Shown here one piece after another: positions 17,299-24,819 of a DNA stretch of 64,000 bases. Source of the DNA: Palsa-506 sp963836355 (GTDB lineage Bacteria; Actinomycetota; Actinomycetes; Streptosporangiales; Streptosporangiaceae); assembly GCA_963836355.1 (NCBI GenBank), contig CAWIJO010000010.1:655876-719875 (forward strand). The letters are read 5' to 3'. The position numbers and the translations under genes are program-made. Within the stretch, counting starts at the first letter, position 1, and each line of letters begins with the position of its first letter. The notes below the pieces were generated by a model. The model was not told the DNA's origin, did no database searches, and was given only the letters and a program-made list of their open reading frames with translations.

Positions 17299-18384
17299 AT
17301 GTCAGCTCCCGGGGTATACGCCGACCTGCGGGCGCAGCGGGCATGCTGGCATCCGGTCAGCTACGGGCACCAGCTCACCGACCGGCCGGTGCACGCGGAT
17401 TTGCTCGGCGAGTCGCTGGTGCTGTGGCGCGGCCCGGGCGGCGACCCGCGGGCGATGTCCGACCTCTGCGTGCACCGGGGCACCGCGCTGTCCCTCGGCT
17501 GGATCAGCGGTGACCAGATCATCTGTCCGTATCACGGCTGGCGGTACGCCGCCGACGGCCGCTGCGTGGCGATCCCGCAGCTGCCGGATCCGGCCCGGGT
17601 GCCGGCCAGGGCGCGGGTGCCGGCATTCAGCGTGCAGGAGCGTTACGGCCTGGTCTGGGTGGCGCTCGAGCCACCGCGCTGGCCGGTACCCGAGGTGCCC
17701 GAGCTTGAGGACGAGGCCTGGACAGTCGTGTCGGCCGGGCCGTACCGGTGGGCCTGCGATGCGGCCCGCCAGGTAGAGAACTTCACCGACTTCGGGCACT
17801 TCCCCTGGGTACATCCTGGGCTGCTCGGCGATCCGGACCGGCCGGTCGTGCCGCGGCACGAGGTGCGCACCGAGGACCATGTGCTGCACTACTCGATCGT
17901 CCGGCCGGAGGCGCCCAATACTGACGACTTCCCGGTGTTCGGCAATGAGCAGGCGTCACCGCCTGAGCGGCGCAGCCGGTACGAGCTGCACCTGCCCTAC
18001 ACCATCGCGCTGCGGCTTGACTGGGGCGGCCAGCGCGGCATGGTCTACTTCTTCGCCGGCCAGCCGGAGGCCGCGGACCGCTGCACCGGGTACGTGGTAA
18101 TCGGCCGAAATTACAACTTCGGCCAGCCCGCTCTGGTCATCCAGGAATTCGAGAATACGATCTTCGGCCAGGATCAGCTGATCGTCGAGTCGCAGCAGCC
18201 CGAGCGCGTGCCGTTCGACCTGGCGGCCGAACTCCACCTCAAATTCGACGCCGTCGCCGTTGCTTACCGCAAGGCCATGCGGGCGCACGGGCTGGCTGCC
18301 GCCGGACCTGGCCACGGCCAGCCGGGCGGCACCGGCGGGAGCCGGCCAGCCGGCCCGGCCGGCCGGGCCGGCCTGGAGGGCTAG
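17299..18384 (+). CDS. Rieske-type mononuclear iron oxygenase, candidate RiPP tailoring enzyme
   Basis: 361 residues from an ATG preceded by GGTGGAGGCGCAAC, a good ribosome binding site. The upstream extension of the frame lacks one. The Rieske cluster ligands are visible: C57-x-H59 (CVHRG) and C76-x2-H79 (CPYHGWRY). The catalytic iron motif ENFTDFGHFPWVHP supplies D164, H167 and H172. The C-terminal half resembles VanA/pheophorbide-oxygenase-like enzymes. Reductase and ferredoxin partners are not adjacent. It lies 211 bp upstream of a short peptide gene and an E1-like gene in the same direction, so a peptide substrate is inferred. Confidence 0.85.
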   Translation: MSAPGVYADLRAQRACWHPVSYGHQLTDRPVHADLLGESLVLWRGPGGDPRAMSDLCVHRGTALSLGWISGDQIICPYHGWRYAADGRCVAIPQLPDPARVPARARVPAFSVQERYGLVWVALEPPRWPVPEVPELEDEAWTVVSAGPYRWACDAARQVENFTDFGHFPWVHPGLLGDPDRPVVPRHEVRTEDHVLHYSIVRPEAPNTDDFPVFGNEQASPPERRSRYELHLPYTIALRLDWGGQRGMVYFFAGQPEAADRCTGYVVIGRNYNFGQPALVIQEFENTIFGQDQLIVESQQPERVPFDLAAELHLKFDAVAVAYRKAMRAHGLAAAGPGHGQPGGTGGSRPAGPAGRAGLEG

Positions 18385-18404
18385 GCCGCTGCACGGCGTC
18401 GGCC

Positions 18405-18459
18405 GTCCCGCCATGCGGTCGCAGTAATGTCCACATTGCGGTGGCTCATTGGGCGGGAC
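18405..18459. terminator. Inverted repeat after the Rieske oxygenase gene
   Basis: GTCCCGCC at 18405-18412 and GGCGGGAC at 18452-18459 are perfect 8-bp inverted arms 39 bp apart, beginning 21 bp past the oxygenase stop. This could be a terminator separating the oxygenase from the peptide gene, or a regulatory fold upstream of it. No T run follows. Confidence 0.4.
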
Positions 18460-18595
18460 ATTGCGCCGAAGATCGGCTTGGCCGCGCCATCAGGAACTGT
18501 GGATCTTTTAAGAAGTTGCAAAGTTTTGCGCATTGGAGATGGATTATCCCGCAATCGCATGATAAGTTCTGGCTTCTTACCGAGGAGGCGCCTCG

Positions 18596-18676
18596 ATGGC
18601 AAAGAAGTCAAAGATAAAGATCCGTAAGCTCGCCAGGGCCGAGACCGCCGCCGGGCTGTGCTCCACTAATTCCTGA
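18596..18676 (+). CDS. Candidate RiPP precursor peptide (26 residues)
   Basis: ATG at 18596 is preceded by GAGGAGG at ideal spacing, one of the strongest ribosome binding sites in the window. The peptide has a basic N-terminal half (MAKKSKIKIRKLARAE) and a small-residue C-terminal part ending AGLCSTNS before TGA. Cys22, Ser23, Thr24, Asn25 and Ser26 are typical modifiable residues. The 100 bp upstream are AT-rich compared with the surroundings and probably hold a promoter. The next gene encodes an E1-like enzyme with a leader-binding-type N-terminus. The class is not one I recognise; assignment rests on context and the translation signal. Confidence 0.65.
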   Translation: MAKKSKIKIRKLARAETAAGLCSTNS

Positions 18677-18751
18677 ACGCCCGCCTGGCCGCGTTCACGA
18701 GGCCGCCCCGGGTCGGCTGCCTGCGGTGACTGCGCCTTTCCGGCCCGGAGG

Positions 18752-18784
18752 ATGGCCGCCTGGCTAAGAAAGATCATCAATTAA
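18752..18784 (+). other. In-frame decapeptide ORF directly upstream of the E1-like gene
   Basis: ATG at 18752 encodes MAAWLRKIIN and ends in TAA immediately before, and in frame with, the ATG of the E1-like gene. GGAGG lies directly against this ATG (zero spacing), which is poor for initiation. It is either chance, an old start region interrupted by a stop, or a tiny Asn-terminated peptide. Confidence 0.2.
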
Positions 18785-19900
18785 ATGCGCAGGCCACGGA
18801 TTAAGCCTGAGCACGCACCGTACCGCACCACCGGGGGCCAGGTCCGGATCGGCGGCGGCGTACACGGGATCGCCGCGGAGATCACCGATCCGGGCGGGTG
18901 GCTGTGGAACCTCATCACTGCAATCGATGGCACCGCCAGCCCGGCGCAAATCGTCGGCCGGGTTTGCCGTGCGCACCCGGATGCCGCCGAGGCCGACGTG
19001 GGCGATGCCCTGGAGAGCCTGATCGGGGCCGGGTACGTGGAGGACGCGGCGGCTGAGGAGCCCGCTGACTTCAGCCTCAGGGAACAGCGCCGCTACTGCC
19101 GCAGCATGCAGTTCTACCGCTGGGTCGACCTGCGCCCGCGCAGCAGCCCGTGGGACGTCCAGCGCATCTTGCGCAGTGCCCGGGTGGTCCTGGTAGGCAT
19201 CGGCGGCACCGGGACGTCTGCGGCGCTGACACTTGCCGCGACCGGAGTCGGGCACCTGCACTGCGTCGACGCTGATGTGGTCGAGTTATCGAACCTGAAT
19301 CGCCAGATCCTCTATACCGAGAGCGATCTCGGCAGGCCGAAGGCAGCAGCGGCGGCGGCGCACCTGCGGCGGCATAATTCGGACATCGAGATCACCGGCG
19401 CGCGGCTGCGGATCGGCTCGCTGGAAGACTGCGCGGCGGCCATCGACGGCTGCAGCCTGCTCGCCCTATGCGCCGACCAGCCAGATAATCTCCAGCACTG
19501 GGCGAACCGGGCCTGCCTGGCGGCGGGCATCCCCTGGGTCGACGGCGGCTATCACGGGCCGCTGGTCACCGCGGGCGCCTACGTGCCAGGTAACGGTCCC
19601 TGCTGGGAGTGCCTGCGCGTGGGCGAGCTAGCCCGGCTGGGCTTGCCTGCAATCGATTCCGCCGGCATCGGCCGGGGCCCGCCGCGGGTGCCGGGCAATG
19701 CGGCCTGCGCCGTCACCGCGGCGCTGTCCGGGCAGTTAGTCGCACATCTGGCCATCGCGCTGCTCACCGGGACATCGCCGGTAACGCCCGGCACGATATA
19801 CGGCATGAACCTGATGATGCTCGGCGATCAGGTGGTGGTCCAGCATCCCCGCCGCGGCGACTGTCCTGCATGCGGCGGCAGCAGGGATGATCGCCGGTGA
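18785..19900 (+). CDS. ThiF/MccB-like E1 adenylyltransferase with N-terminal RRE/PqqD-like region
   Basis: 371 residues. Residues 1-90 (RIKPEHAPYRTTGGQVRIGG ... WNLITAIDGTASPAQIVGRV ... ESLIGAGYVED) look like a small winged-helix peptide clamp, as in MccB or PqqD-type recognition domains. The E1 fold follows: nucleotide loop VGIGGTGTS (137-145), acidic VDADVVELSNLNRQ with R173, and two zinc CxxC pairs, CWEC 273-276 and CPAC 360-363. Such enzymes adenylate peptide or sulfur-carrier C-termini. A role in thiamin or molybdopterin synthesis is unlikely given the N-terminal domain and the neighbours. The start follows an in-frame TAA, so it cannot be longer. The ribosome binding site is weak. Confidence 0.85.
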   Translation: MRRPRIKPEHAPYRTTGGQVRIGGGVHGIAAEITDPGGWLWNLITAIDGTASPAQIVGRVCRAHPDAAEADVGDALESLIGAGYVEDAAAEEPADFSLREQRRYCRSMQFYRWVDLRPRSSPWDVQRILRSARVVLVGIGGTGTSAALTLAATGVGHLHCVDADVVELSNLNRQILYTESDLGRPKAAAAAAHLRRHNSDIEITGARLRIGSLEDCAAAIDGCSLLALCADQPDNLQHWANRACLAAGIPWVDGGYHGPLVTAGAYVPGNGPCWECLRVGELARLGLPAIDSAGIGRGPPRVPGNAACAVTAALSGQLVAHLAIALLTGTSPVTPGTIYGMNLMMLGDQVVVQHPRRGDCPACGGSRDDRR

Positions 19901-19961
19901 GATGATCGCTGCTTACGGGCTGGCCGGCCGAGCCGGCCGCATCAGCGTTCAGGGAGGCATC

Positions 19962-20543
19962 GTGCTGTACATCCTCGCGCTGTCGCGCTCGGCGCTCGTC
20001 GTCCGGCACTGGTTCGAGATCAACCTCGATGACGCGTCGATGGAGCATGGTGCCCGGATCGAGCTGCGCGAGCTGGCCGCCGGCGGGCATCGCGGCAGCG
20101 AGTCGGCGGCCCAGCTGATCATGGCTGACCGGCCGCTCTGGCGAGCGGATCTCTTCGACCGGATGCGGGACGATCCCGGTACCTTCGGCGCCGCGCACTA
20201 CCACCCCGGCTTCACCGGAAATGAGCCATCGGACCGGGTCTGGGATGCCGCGCTGACGGCTGACCCGTGGCGGTGGCTCTTCGACCAGGTGATCAGCGCG
20301 GGCGCCGCGGCGAATGGCATCGGGTGGCCGGTCGATCCCGCTGACGCCGGCGAACTGCCAGGCCTGGCCGAGGACGTTGTCGCGCTGGCCCGCCAGTTCT
20401 CCCCGGCCTGCTGCGGCTCGGCCGCCGAGTGTTACCGGCTGACCAGGGATGCCCGGGACGCGGTCCGGCTGATGGTCCGCGGCCTGCAGCGGCCCGGCCA
20501 GCTGGACGCGGCCTTCGTGGCGCCATGGCTGGCGGCCGGCTAG
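19962..20543 (+). CDS. Conserved-looking protein of unknown function in the RiPP cluster
   Basis: GTG at 19962 has GGGAGG four bases upstream; an ATG at 19887 overlapping the E1 stop is the alternative. The product (193 residues) has a distinctive N-terminal half: VVRHWFEINLDDASMEHGARIELREL, DRPLWRADLFDRMRDDPGTFGAAHYHPGFTGNEPSDRVW and LTADPWRWLFDQV. Several His, Glu and Asp residues could bind a metal. The C-terminal part is helical with CCGSAAEC. I cannot assign a family. Its position directly after the E1 gene suggests a role in the same pathway. Confidence 0.7.
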   Translation: MLYILALSRSALVVRHWFEINLDDASMEHGARIELRELAAGGHRGSESAAQLIMADRPLWRADLFDRMRDDPGTFGAAHYHPGFTGNEPSDRVWDAALTADPWRWLFDQVISAGAAANGIGWPVDPADAGELPGLAEDVVALARQFSPACCGSAAECYRLTRDARDAVRLMVRGLQRPGQLDAAFVAPWLAAG

Positions 20544-20801
20544 CTCCGCTAGCGCTGCCGGGCGGGCGGTGGCCACCCGTTTGCCTGAATGCTGGTCCGC
20601 AGCCGGCCGGCCCTGGCTGGATCGCGAGGCGCCGTGCCAGCCGGACGGACGGCGAGCCGGCTGGCCTGGTGGTCCGGACGTATCCGGGCCGCTGCCGTGC
20701 GAACCTGGTAGACAAGCCATAAGCTGCGCGTTTGACCTTGTCCCTGGGGGACGCTGCAGCCTTGACCTGAACGGGCGGCCGCCCGGCTTGAGGAAGGCGA
20801 T

Positions 20802-20935
20802 ATGACGCTGCTGACGATCGATGCGTTCGCACGGCATCACGGCTGTCGCCGAAGGTGCTGCTGCTCTACGACGACACCGGGGCCCGGCGGCTCGCCGCCT
20901 TTCTCATCGACTACCTGTCCGGGAAGGACACCGCC
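20802..20935 (+). pseudogene. Frameshifted remnant of a MerR-type DNA-binding domain
   Basis: ATG at 20802 has a strong GAGGAAGG site and reads MTLLTIDAFARHHG, then loses sense. One base added near 20842 lets the frame continue LSPKVLLLYDDTGARRLAAF and run into the phosphatase gene. TIDAFARHHGLSPKVLLLYDDTG closely matches the MerR N-terminal helix-turn-helix (typically FARxxGLSPKALRLYDxxG). The rest of the MerR domain is missing. GTCCC-tgg-GGGAC at 20740-20752 upstream could be a relic MerR operator. Confidence 0.6.
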
Positions 20936-21670
20936 ATGCCCGAAGCGCGCCAGACCCTGGGAATCCGCTATGCCGTGCAGACCGACATCGGCCAGCACCG
21001 GGAGAGCAACGAGGACTCGGCCTACGCGGGCGCGCGGCTGCTCGCCGTCGCCGACGGGATGGGCGGCCATGCGGGCGGCGAGGTCGCCAGCGCGGCCGCT
21101 ATCGACGCGCTGCGGCCGCTCGACGCCGAGCTCCCGGCAGGCGACCTGCTGAACGCCCTGCAGCACGCGGTACGCCAGGCCAACGATGCCATGCGGCACA
21201 TCGCCGAGTCCGACCCGTCACTCCGCGGGCTCGGCACTACCCTTACCGCGATGCTCTGGTCGGGCTCCCAGCTGGCGCTCGTCCATATCGGCGACTCACG
21301 GGCCTACCTGCTACGCGATGGCGAGCTGTTCCAGATCACCCACGACCACACCCTGGTGCAGACGCTCGTGGACGAGGGACGGCTGACCGTCGACGAGGCG
21401 GCTTCGCATCCGCAGCGGTCGCTGCTGCTGCGAGCCATCGACGGCCGGGAATCCGAGCCTGACCTGCAGCTGCAGGACGCCGCCCCGGGCGATCGCTACC
21501 TGCTCTGCTCCGACGGCCTGTACGCCGTGGTCAGCGCGGAGAGGATCCGGGAGGTCATGACCGCGGTCGCCGATCCCGAGGACGTGGTCAGGAAGCTGGT
21601 CGACCTGGCGAACGCCGGCGGCGGCCCGGACAACATCACCTGCGTCGTCGCCGACGTGGTGCAGCTGTAG
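20936..21670 (+). CDS. PP2C-family serine/threonine protein phosphatase
   Basis: 244 residues from an ATG with GGGAAGGA eight bases upstream. PP2C motifs are all present: TDIGQHRESNEDSAY, VADGMGGHAGGEVAS (metal-binding Asp), GLGTTLTAMLW, HIGDSRAYLLRDG, and GGGPDNITCVVAD at the end. It should dephosphorylate phospho-Ser/Thr proteins in the cytoplasm. The same frame extends upstream into MerR-like sequence, so the ancestor may have been a MerR-PP2C fusion; the catalytic domain itself looks complete. Confidence 0.88.
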   Translation: MPEARQTLGIRYAVQTDIGQHRESNEDSAYAGARLLAVADGMGGHAGGEVASAAAIDALRPLDAELPAGDLLNALQHAVRQANDAMRHIAESDPSLRGLGTTLTAMLWSGSQLALVHIGDSRAYLLRDGELFQITHDHTLVQTLVDEGRLTVDEAASHPQRSLLLRAIDGRESEPDLQLQDAAPGDRYLLCSDGLYAVVSAERIREVMTAVADPEDVVRKLVDLANAGGGPDNITCVVADVVQL

Positions 21671-21725
21671 CCCGCCGCCGGGTAATCGCTGGCGGGACTC
21701 AGCGCCTGATTGATACCATCAGGCC

Positions 21726-21764
21726 ATGCGATCAGCTGTCATGCGCTGGTGGCCGCCGCAGTAA
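21726..21764 (+). CDS. Trp leader peptide of the tryptophanyl-tRNA synthetase gene
   Basis: A 12-residue ORF, MRSAVMRWWPPQ, has tandem Trp codons (TGG TGG at 21747-21752) followed at once by the first arm of a GC-rich hairpin. An internal ATG at 21741 would give MRWWPPQ. There is no clear ribosome binding site, so translation may be leaderless. The arrangement (Trp codons, competing hairpins, trpS 139 bp downstream) is typical of ribosome-mediated attenuation. Confidence 0.7.
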   Translation: MRSAVMRWWPPQ

Positions 21765-21809
21765 GGCGGCCAGCTAAACCTGTATGCGGGGGCCGCCCGA
21801 CGGCGGCCC
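21750..21809 (+). promoter_or_regulatory. Candidate attenuator with alternative hairpins upstream of trpS
   Basis: Four segments are visible: TGGCCGCC (21750-21757), GGCGGCCA (21765-21772), GGGCCGCC (21790-21797) and GGCGGCCC (21802-21809). 1:2 and 3:4 form 8-bp stems; 2:3 pairs over GGCGGCC/GGCCGCC as the alternative. The 3:4 stem has a 4-base loop and could terminate transcription, though no T run follows. A ribosome stalled at the Trp codons would cover segment 1 and favour 2:3. Confidence 0.6.
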
Positions 21810-21902
21810 GTAACTGTCTCAGCGGTAACTGCTTTCAGCTGTTTCAGCGGACGTGACCGGCCCGCGGGCGACCTGCCGCCCGAGCAAGGGAAGGTCACGA
21901 AG

Positions 21903-22973
21903 ATGTTCCACTCCGGCACCATCACCGCCTCCGGCGGGTCAGCGCGCGGTAGCGCCGAGCTCGAGGCGGAACTCCGCCGCGCTCCGCAGTCATTCCGCAT
22001 CCTGACCGGCGACCGGCCGACCGGGCCGCTGCACCTCGGCCATTATTTCGGCACGCTGCAGAATCGGGTCCGGCTGCAGGACCTCGGCGCGGACGTGCTC
22101 GTGCTGGTGGCCGACTACCAGGTAATCACCGACCGTGACGCCGGGCCAGGGCTTGGCGCTGATGTGCTCGGCCTGATAGCCGACAACGTGGCGGCCGGCC
22201 TCGATCCCCGCCGCGCGACGATATTCGTGCACAGCCAGGTTGGCGCGCTAAATCAGCTCATGCTGCCGTTCCTCAGCCTGCTGAGCGTGCCAGAGGTCGG
22301 CCGCAACCCCACTGTCAAGGAGGAATACTCGGCCAGCGGCGGCGCAGCCATGTCAGCCCTGATGTTCACCTACCCGGTGCACCAGGCAGCCGACATCCTT
22401 GCCTGCCGGGCCAATCTCGTGCCGGTCGGCAAGGACCAGCTGCCGCACGTGGAGCTGACCCGCACCGTCGCGCGCAGGTTCAACCAGCGGTACAGCCCGG
22501 GACGCGAGTTCTTCCAGCTGCCGGACCCGCTGCTCGGCGCCGTGCCGCTGCTGCTCGGCCTGGACGGTCAGAAGATGAGCAAGAGCCGCGGCAACACGAT
22601 CCCGCTCGGTGCCTCCGAAGACGAGACCGCACGGCTGATCAAGGGTGCCAGGACCGACCTGCAGCGGCATGTCAGCTATGCGCCTGCCGCCCGGCCCGAG
22701 GTGGCCAACCTGGTGCTGCTGGCGGCGATGTGCCAGGGCCGCGCGCCGGAAGCTGTCGCCGCGGAGATCGGCAGCGGCGGCGCCGCCCGGCTCAAGGCCG
22801 TGGTGACGGAGTCTGTCAACGAGCACCTGCGACCGTTGCGTGCCAGGCGCCGCGAGCTGGCTGCGGACCGGCCGTACTTGCGCGCGGTGCTCCGCCGCGG
22901 CAACGAGCGCGCGGCCGCGCTGGCGGAGGGCACGCTCCGGTCCGTACACGAGCTGATGCGGATGGCCTACTAG
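21903..22973 (+). CDS. trpS: Tryptophanyl-tRNA synthetase
   Basis: 356 residues, class I synthetase. The HIGH-type motif is PLHLGHYFG (H44-x2-H47) and KMSKS is intact at 224-228. DYQVITDRDAG, LSVPEVGRNPTVKEEY and YPVHQAADILACRANLVPVGKDQLPHVELTR fit bacterial TrpRS. The N-terminus carries about 30 extra residues. The attenuator-type leader suggests an inducible, possibly auxiliary, synthetase; in streptomycetes auxiliary indolmycin-resistant TrpRS genes are controlled this way. Whether the genome has a second trpS cannot be seen here. Confidence 0.92.
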   Translation: MFHSGTITASGGSARGSAELEAELRRAPQSFRILTGDRPTGPLHLGHYFGTLQNRVRLQDLGADVLVLVADYQVITDRDAGPGLGADVLGLIADNVAAGLDPRRATIFVHSQVGALNQLMLPFLSLLSVPEVGRNPTVKEEYSASGGAAMSALMFTYPVHQAADILACRANLVPVGKDQLPHVELTRTVARRFNQRYSPGREFFQLPDPLLGAVPLLLGLDGQKMSKSRGNTIPLGASEDETARLIKGARTDLQRHVSYAPAARPEVANLVLLAAMCQGRAPEAVAAEIGSGGAARLKAVVTESVNEHLRPLRARRRELAADRPYLRAVLRRGNERAAALAEGTLRSVHELMRMAY

Positions 22974-22993
22974 CCCGGCCCGGCGGGCGTTCC

Positions 22994-23045
22994 GTGATCG
23001 TGGTGGGTTGTCAGTGCCGGAGCACTGAAAAACCTCCACGATCAC
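22994..23045. terminator. Nested inverted repeat between convergent trpS and ilvD
   Basis: Outer arms GTGATCGTGG (22994-23003) and CCACGATCAC (23036-23045) are perfect. Inside lies a second hairpin, CAGTGC-CGGA-GCACTG (23012-23027), flanked by AAAAA on its 3' side. The location between two converging genes suits a bidirectional terminator. The string resembles one at 5609, so it may also be a dispersed palindromic repeat. Confidence 0.55.
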
Positions 23046-23064
23046 AAACTTCCGGCCGCCATGA

Positions 23065-24750
23065 TCAGCTCCCGGCGGGTACCTCGCAGATGGCGCCGCG
23101 GTCCGCACCGGACACCAGCGCCGCGTACTTGGCCAGCGCACCGGTGCGGTAGTTCGGCTCCGGCCGGGCCCACTGCGCTCGCCGCGCGGCCAGCTCGGCG
23201 TCGTCGACCAGCAGCTCAAGCCGCCGCTCGGGAACGTCGAGGATGATCTGGTCACCGTCGCGGGCCAGCGCGATCGGGCCGCCGTCGAACGCCTCTGGCG
23301 CCGTGTGCGCTACGCAGGCGCCGAACGTCGCGCCGGAGAACCGCCCGTCGGTCACCAGCAGCACGTCCCGGCCGAGCCCCGCGCCCTTGATAGCGGCGGT
23401 CACGGCGAGCATCTCGCGCATGCCTGGACCGCCCTTCGGCCCCTCTTGCCTGATCACCAGCGCGTCGCCCTTACTGACCTGACGCGCGGTGACCGCGGCC
23501 ATGCAGTCTTCCTCCCGCTCGAACACCCGCGCCCGGCCCTCGAACCGCAGCGTCTCGATGCCCGGGGTCTTGACCACCGCGCCGTTCGGCGCCAGCGAGC
23601 CGCGCAGGATCGCCAGCCCGCCGTCCGGCTTGAACGGATCCTTGACCGCCCGGACCACGTCGCCATCCGGGGCGAACGCGTCCTGCACGTTCTCCGCCAG
23701 CGTCCGGCCGTTCACCGACAGCGCGTCGCCGTCCACCAGTCCCGCGGACAGCAGCTCCTTCAGCACTACCGGAAGGCCGCCTGCCTGATCCAGCTCGCTC
23801 ATCACGAACCGCCCGGCCGGGCGCATCGACACGATGTGCGGGGTCCGCCTGCTGACCACGTCGAAGTCATCCAGGGTGAACTCGACCTCGGCCTCCGCGG
23901 CGATCGCGAGCAGGTGCAGCACGGCGTTGGTTGAGCCGGCCGTGGCCATCACAACGGCCGCGGCGTTGCCGAACGCGGCCCTGGTCATGATCTGCCGCGG
24001 CCGCAGGCCCGCGGCCAGCGCCTGCACCGTGACATCGCCGGTGCGGCGGGCCAGCTCGGTGCGCTCGGCCGAGACAGCGGGCGCGGTAGCCGAGCCGGGC
24101 AGCGCCATGCCGAGCGCCTCCGCGCACGCCGACATGGTGTTCGCCGTGTACATGCCGGCGCAGCCGGCCCCCGGGCAGGCGGCGCGCTCGATGTCGTGCA
24201 GCTCGCCGTCGGAGACCTGGCCGGCCGCGTGGCCGCCGACCGCCTCGAACACGTCCTGGATCGTCAGCGACCGGCCGCGGGAGAAGCCGGGCAGGATGGT
24301 GCCGCCGTATAGGAACGCGGCGGGCACGTCCAGCCGGGCGCAGGCCATCAGCATGCCGGGCAGTGACTTGTCGCAGCCGGCGATCGCGACCAGCGCGTCG
24401 AACCGCTCGGCCGACACCATCAGCTCCACGGAGTCCGCGATGATCTCGCGGCTGACCAGCGACGACTTCATTCCCTCGGTGCCCATCGAGATGCCGTCAG
24501 AAACCGCGATGGTGCCGAACTCAAACGGCACCGCGCCGGCCTGCCGCACCCCGTCCTTGGCCGCGGCGGCCAGTCCGTTCAGGTGCAGGTTGCACGGCGT
24601 CACCTCGTTCCAGGACGAGGCGACGGCCACCTGCGGGCGGCCGAGGTCCTCCTCGCTGAGCCCGACGGCGCGGAGCATCGCGCGGGCCGGCGCGCGGCCC
24701 GGGCCGGTGGTGAGCGGGCCGGAACGCGGCCGCGGCAGCTTGCTGGACAT
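23065..24750 (-). CDS. ilvD: Dihydroxy-acid dehydratase
   Basis: 561 residues from the ATG at 24750 (MSSKLPRPRSGPLTTG), chosen because GGAGG lies nine bases upstream and IlvD proteins begin similarly. Characteristic motifs: SSWNEVTPCNLHL, SDGISMGTEGMKSSLVSREIIADSVEL, AIAGCDKSLPGMLMA, ACPGAGCAGMYTANTM and VTDGRFSGATFG. The Cys residues for the Fe-S cluster are present. It dehydrates dihydroxy acids to the 2-keto acids of Val and Ile. Last gene of the ilvBNC-leuB-cimA-ilvD run, 69 bp after cimA. Confidence 0.95.
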   Translation of the reverse strand: MSSKLPRPRSGPLTTGPGRAPARAMLRAVGLSEEDLGRPQVAVASSWNEVTPCNLHLNGLAAAAKDGVRQAGAVPFEFGTIAVSDGISMGTEGMKSSLVSREIIADSVELMVSAERFDALVAIAGCDKSLPGMLMACARLDVPAAFLYGGTILPGFSRGRSLTIQDVFEAVGGHAAGQVSDGELHDIERAACPGAGCAGMYTANTMSACAEALGMALPGSATAPAVSAERTELARRTGDVTVQALAAGLRPRQIMTRAAFGNAAAVVMATAGSTNAVLHLLAIAAEAEVEFTLDDFDVVSRRTPHIVSMRPAGRFVMSELDQAGGLPVVLKELLSAGLVDGDALSVNGRTLAENVQDAFAPDGDVVRAVKDPFKPDGGLAILRGSLAPNGAVVKTPGIETLRFEGRARVFEREEDCMAAVTARQVSKGDALVIRQEGPKGGPGMREMLAVTAAIKGAGLGRDVLLVTDGRFSGATFGACVAHTAPEAFDGGPIALARDGDQIILDVPERRLELLVDDAELAARRAQWARPEPNYRTGALAKYAALVSGADRGAICEVPAGS

Positions 24751-24819
24751 TTCGGGAGGCCTCCAGTCAATCGGCTTGGACAAGCAGGGCAAAGATCATG
24801 ATCAACGGATCCGCGGCGG

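Noticed and set aside
18785..19900. E1-like protein as a thiamin or molybdopterin enzyme
   Set aside because: The RRE/PqqD-like N-terminus, lack of thi/moe neighbours and adjacent peptide gene do not fit.
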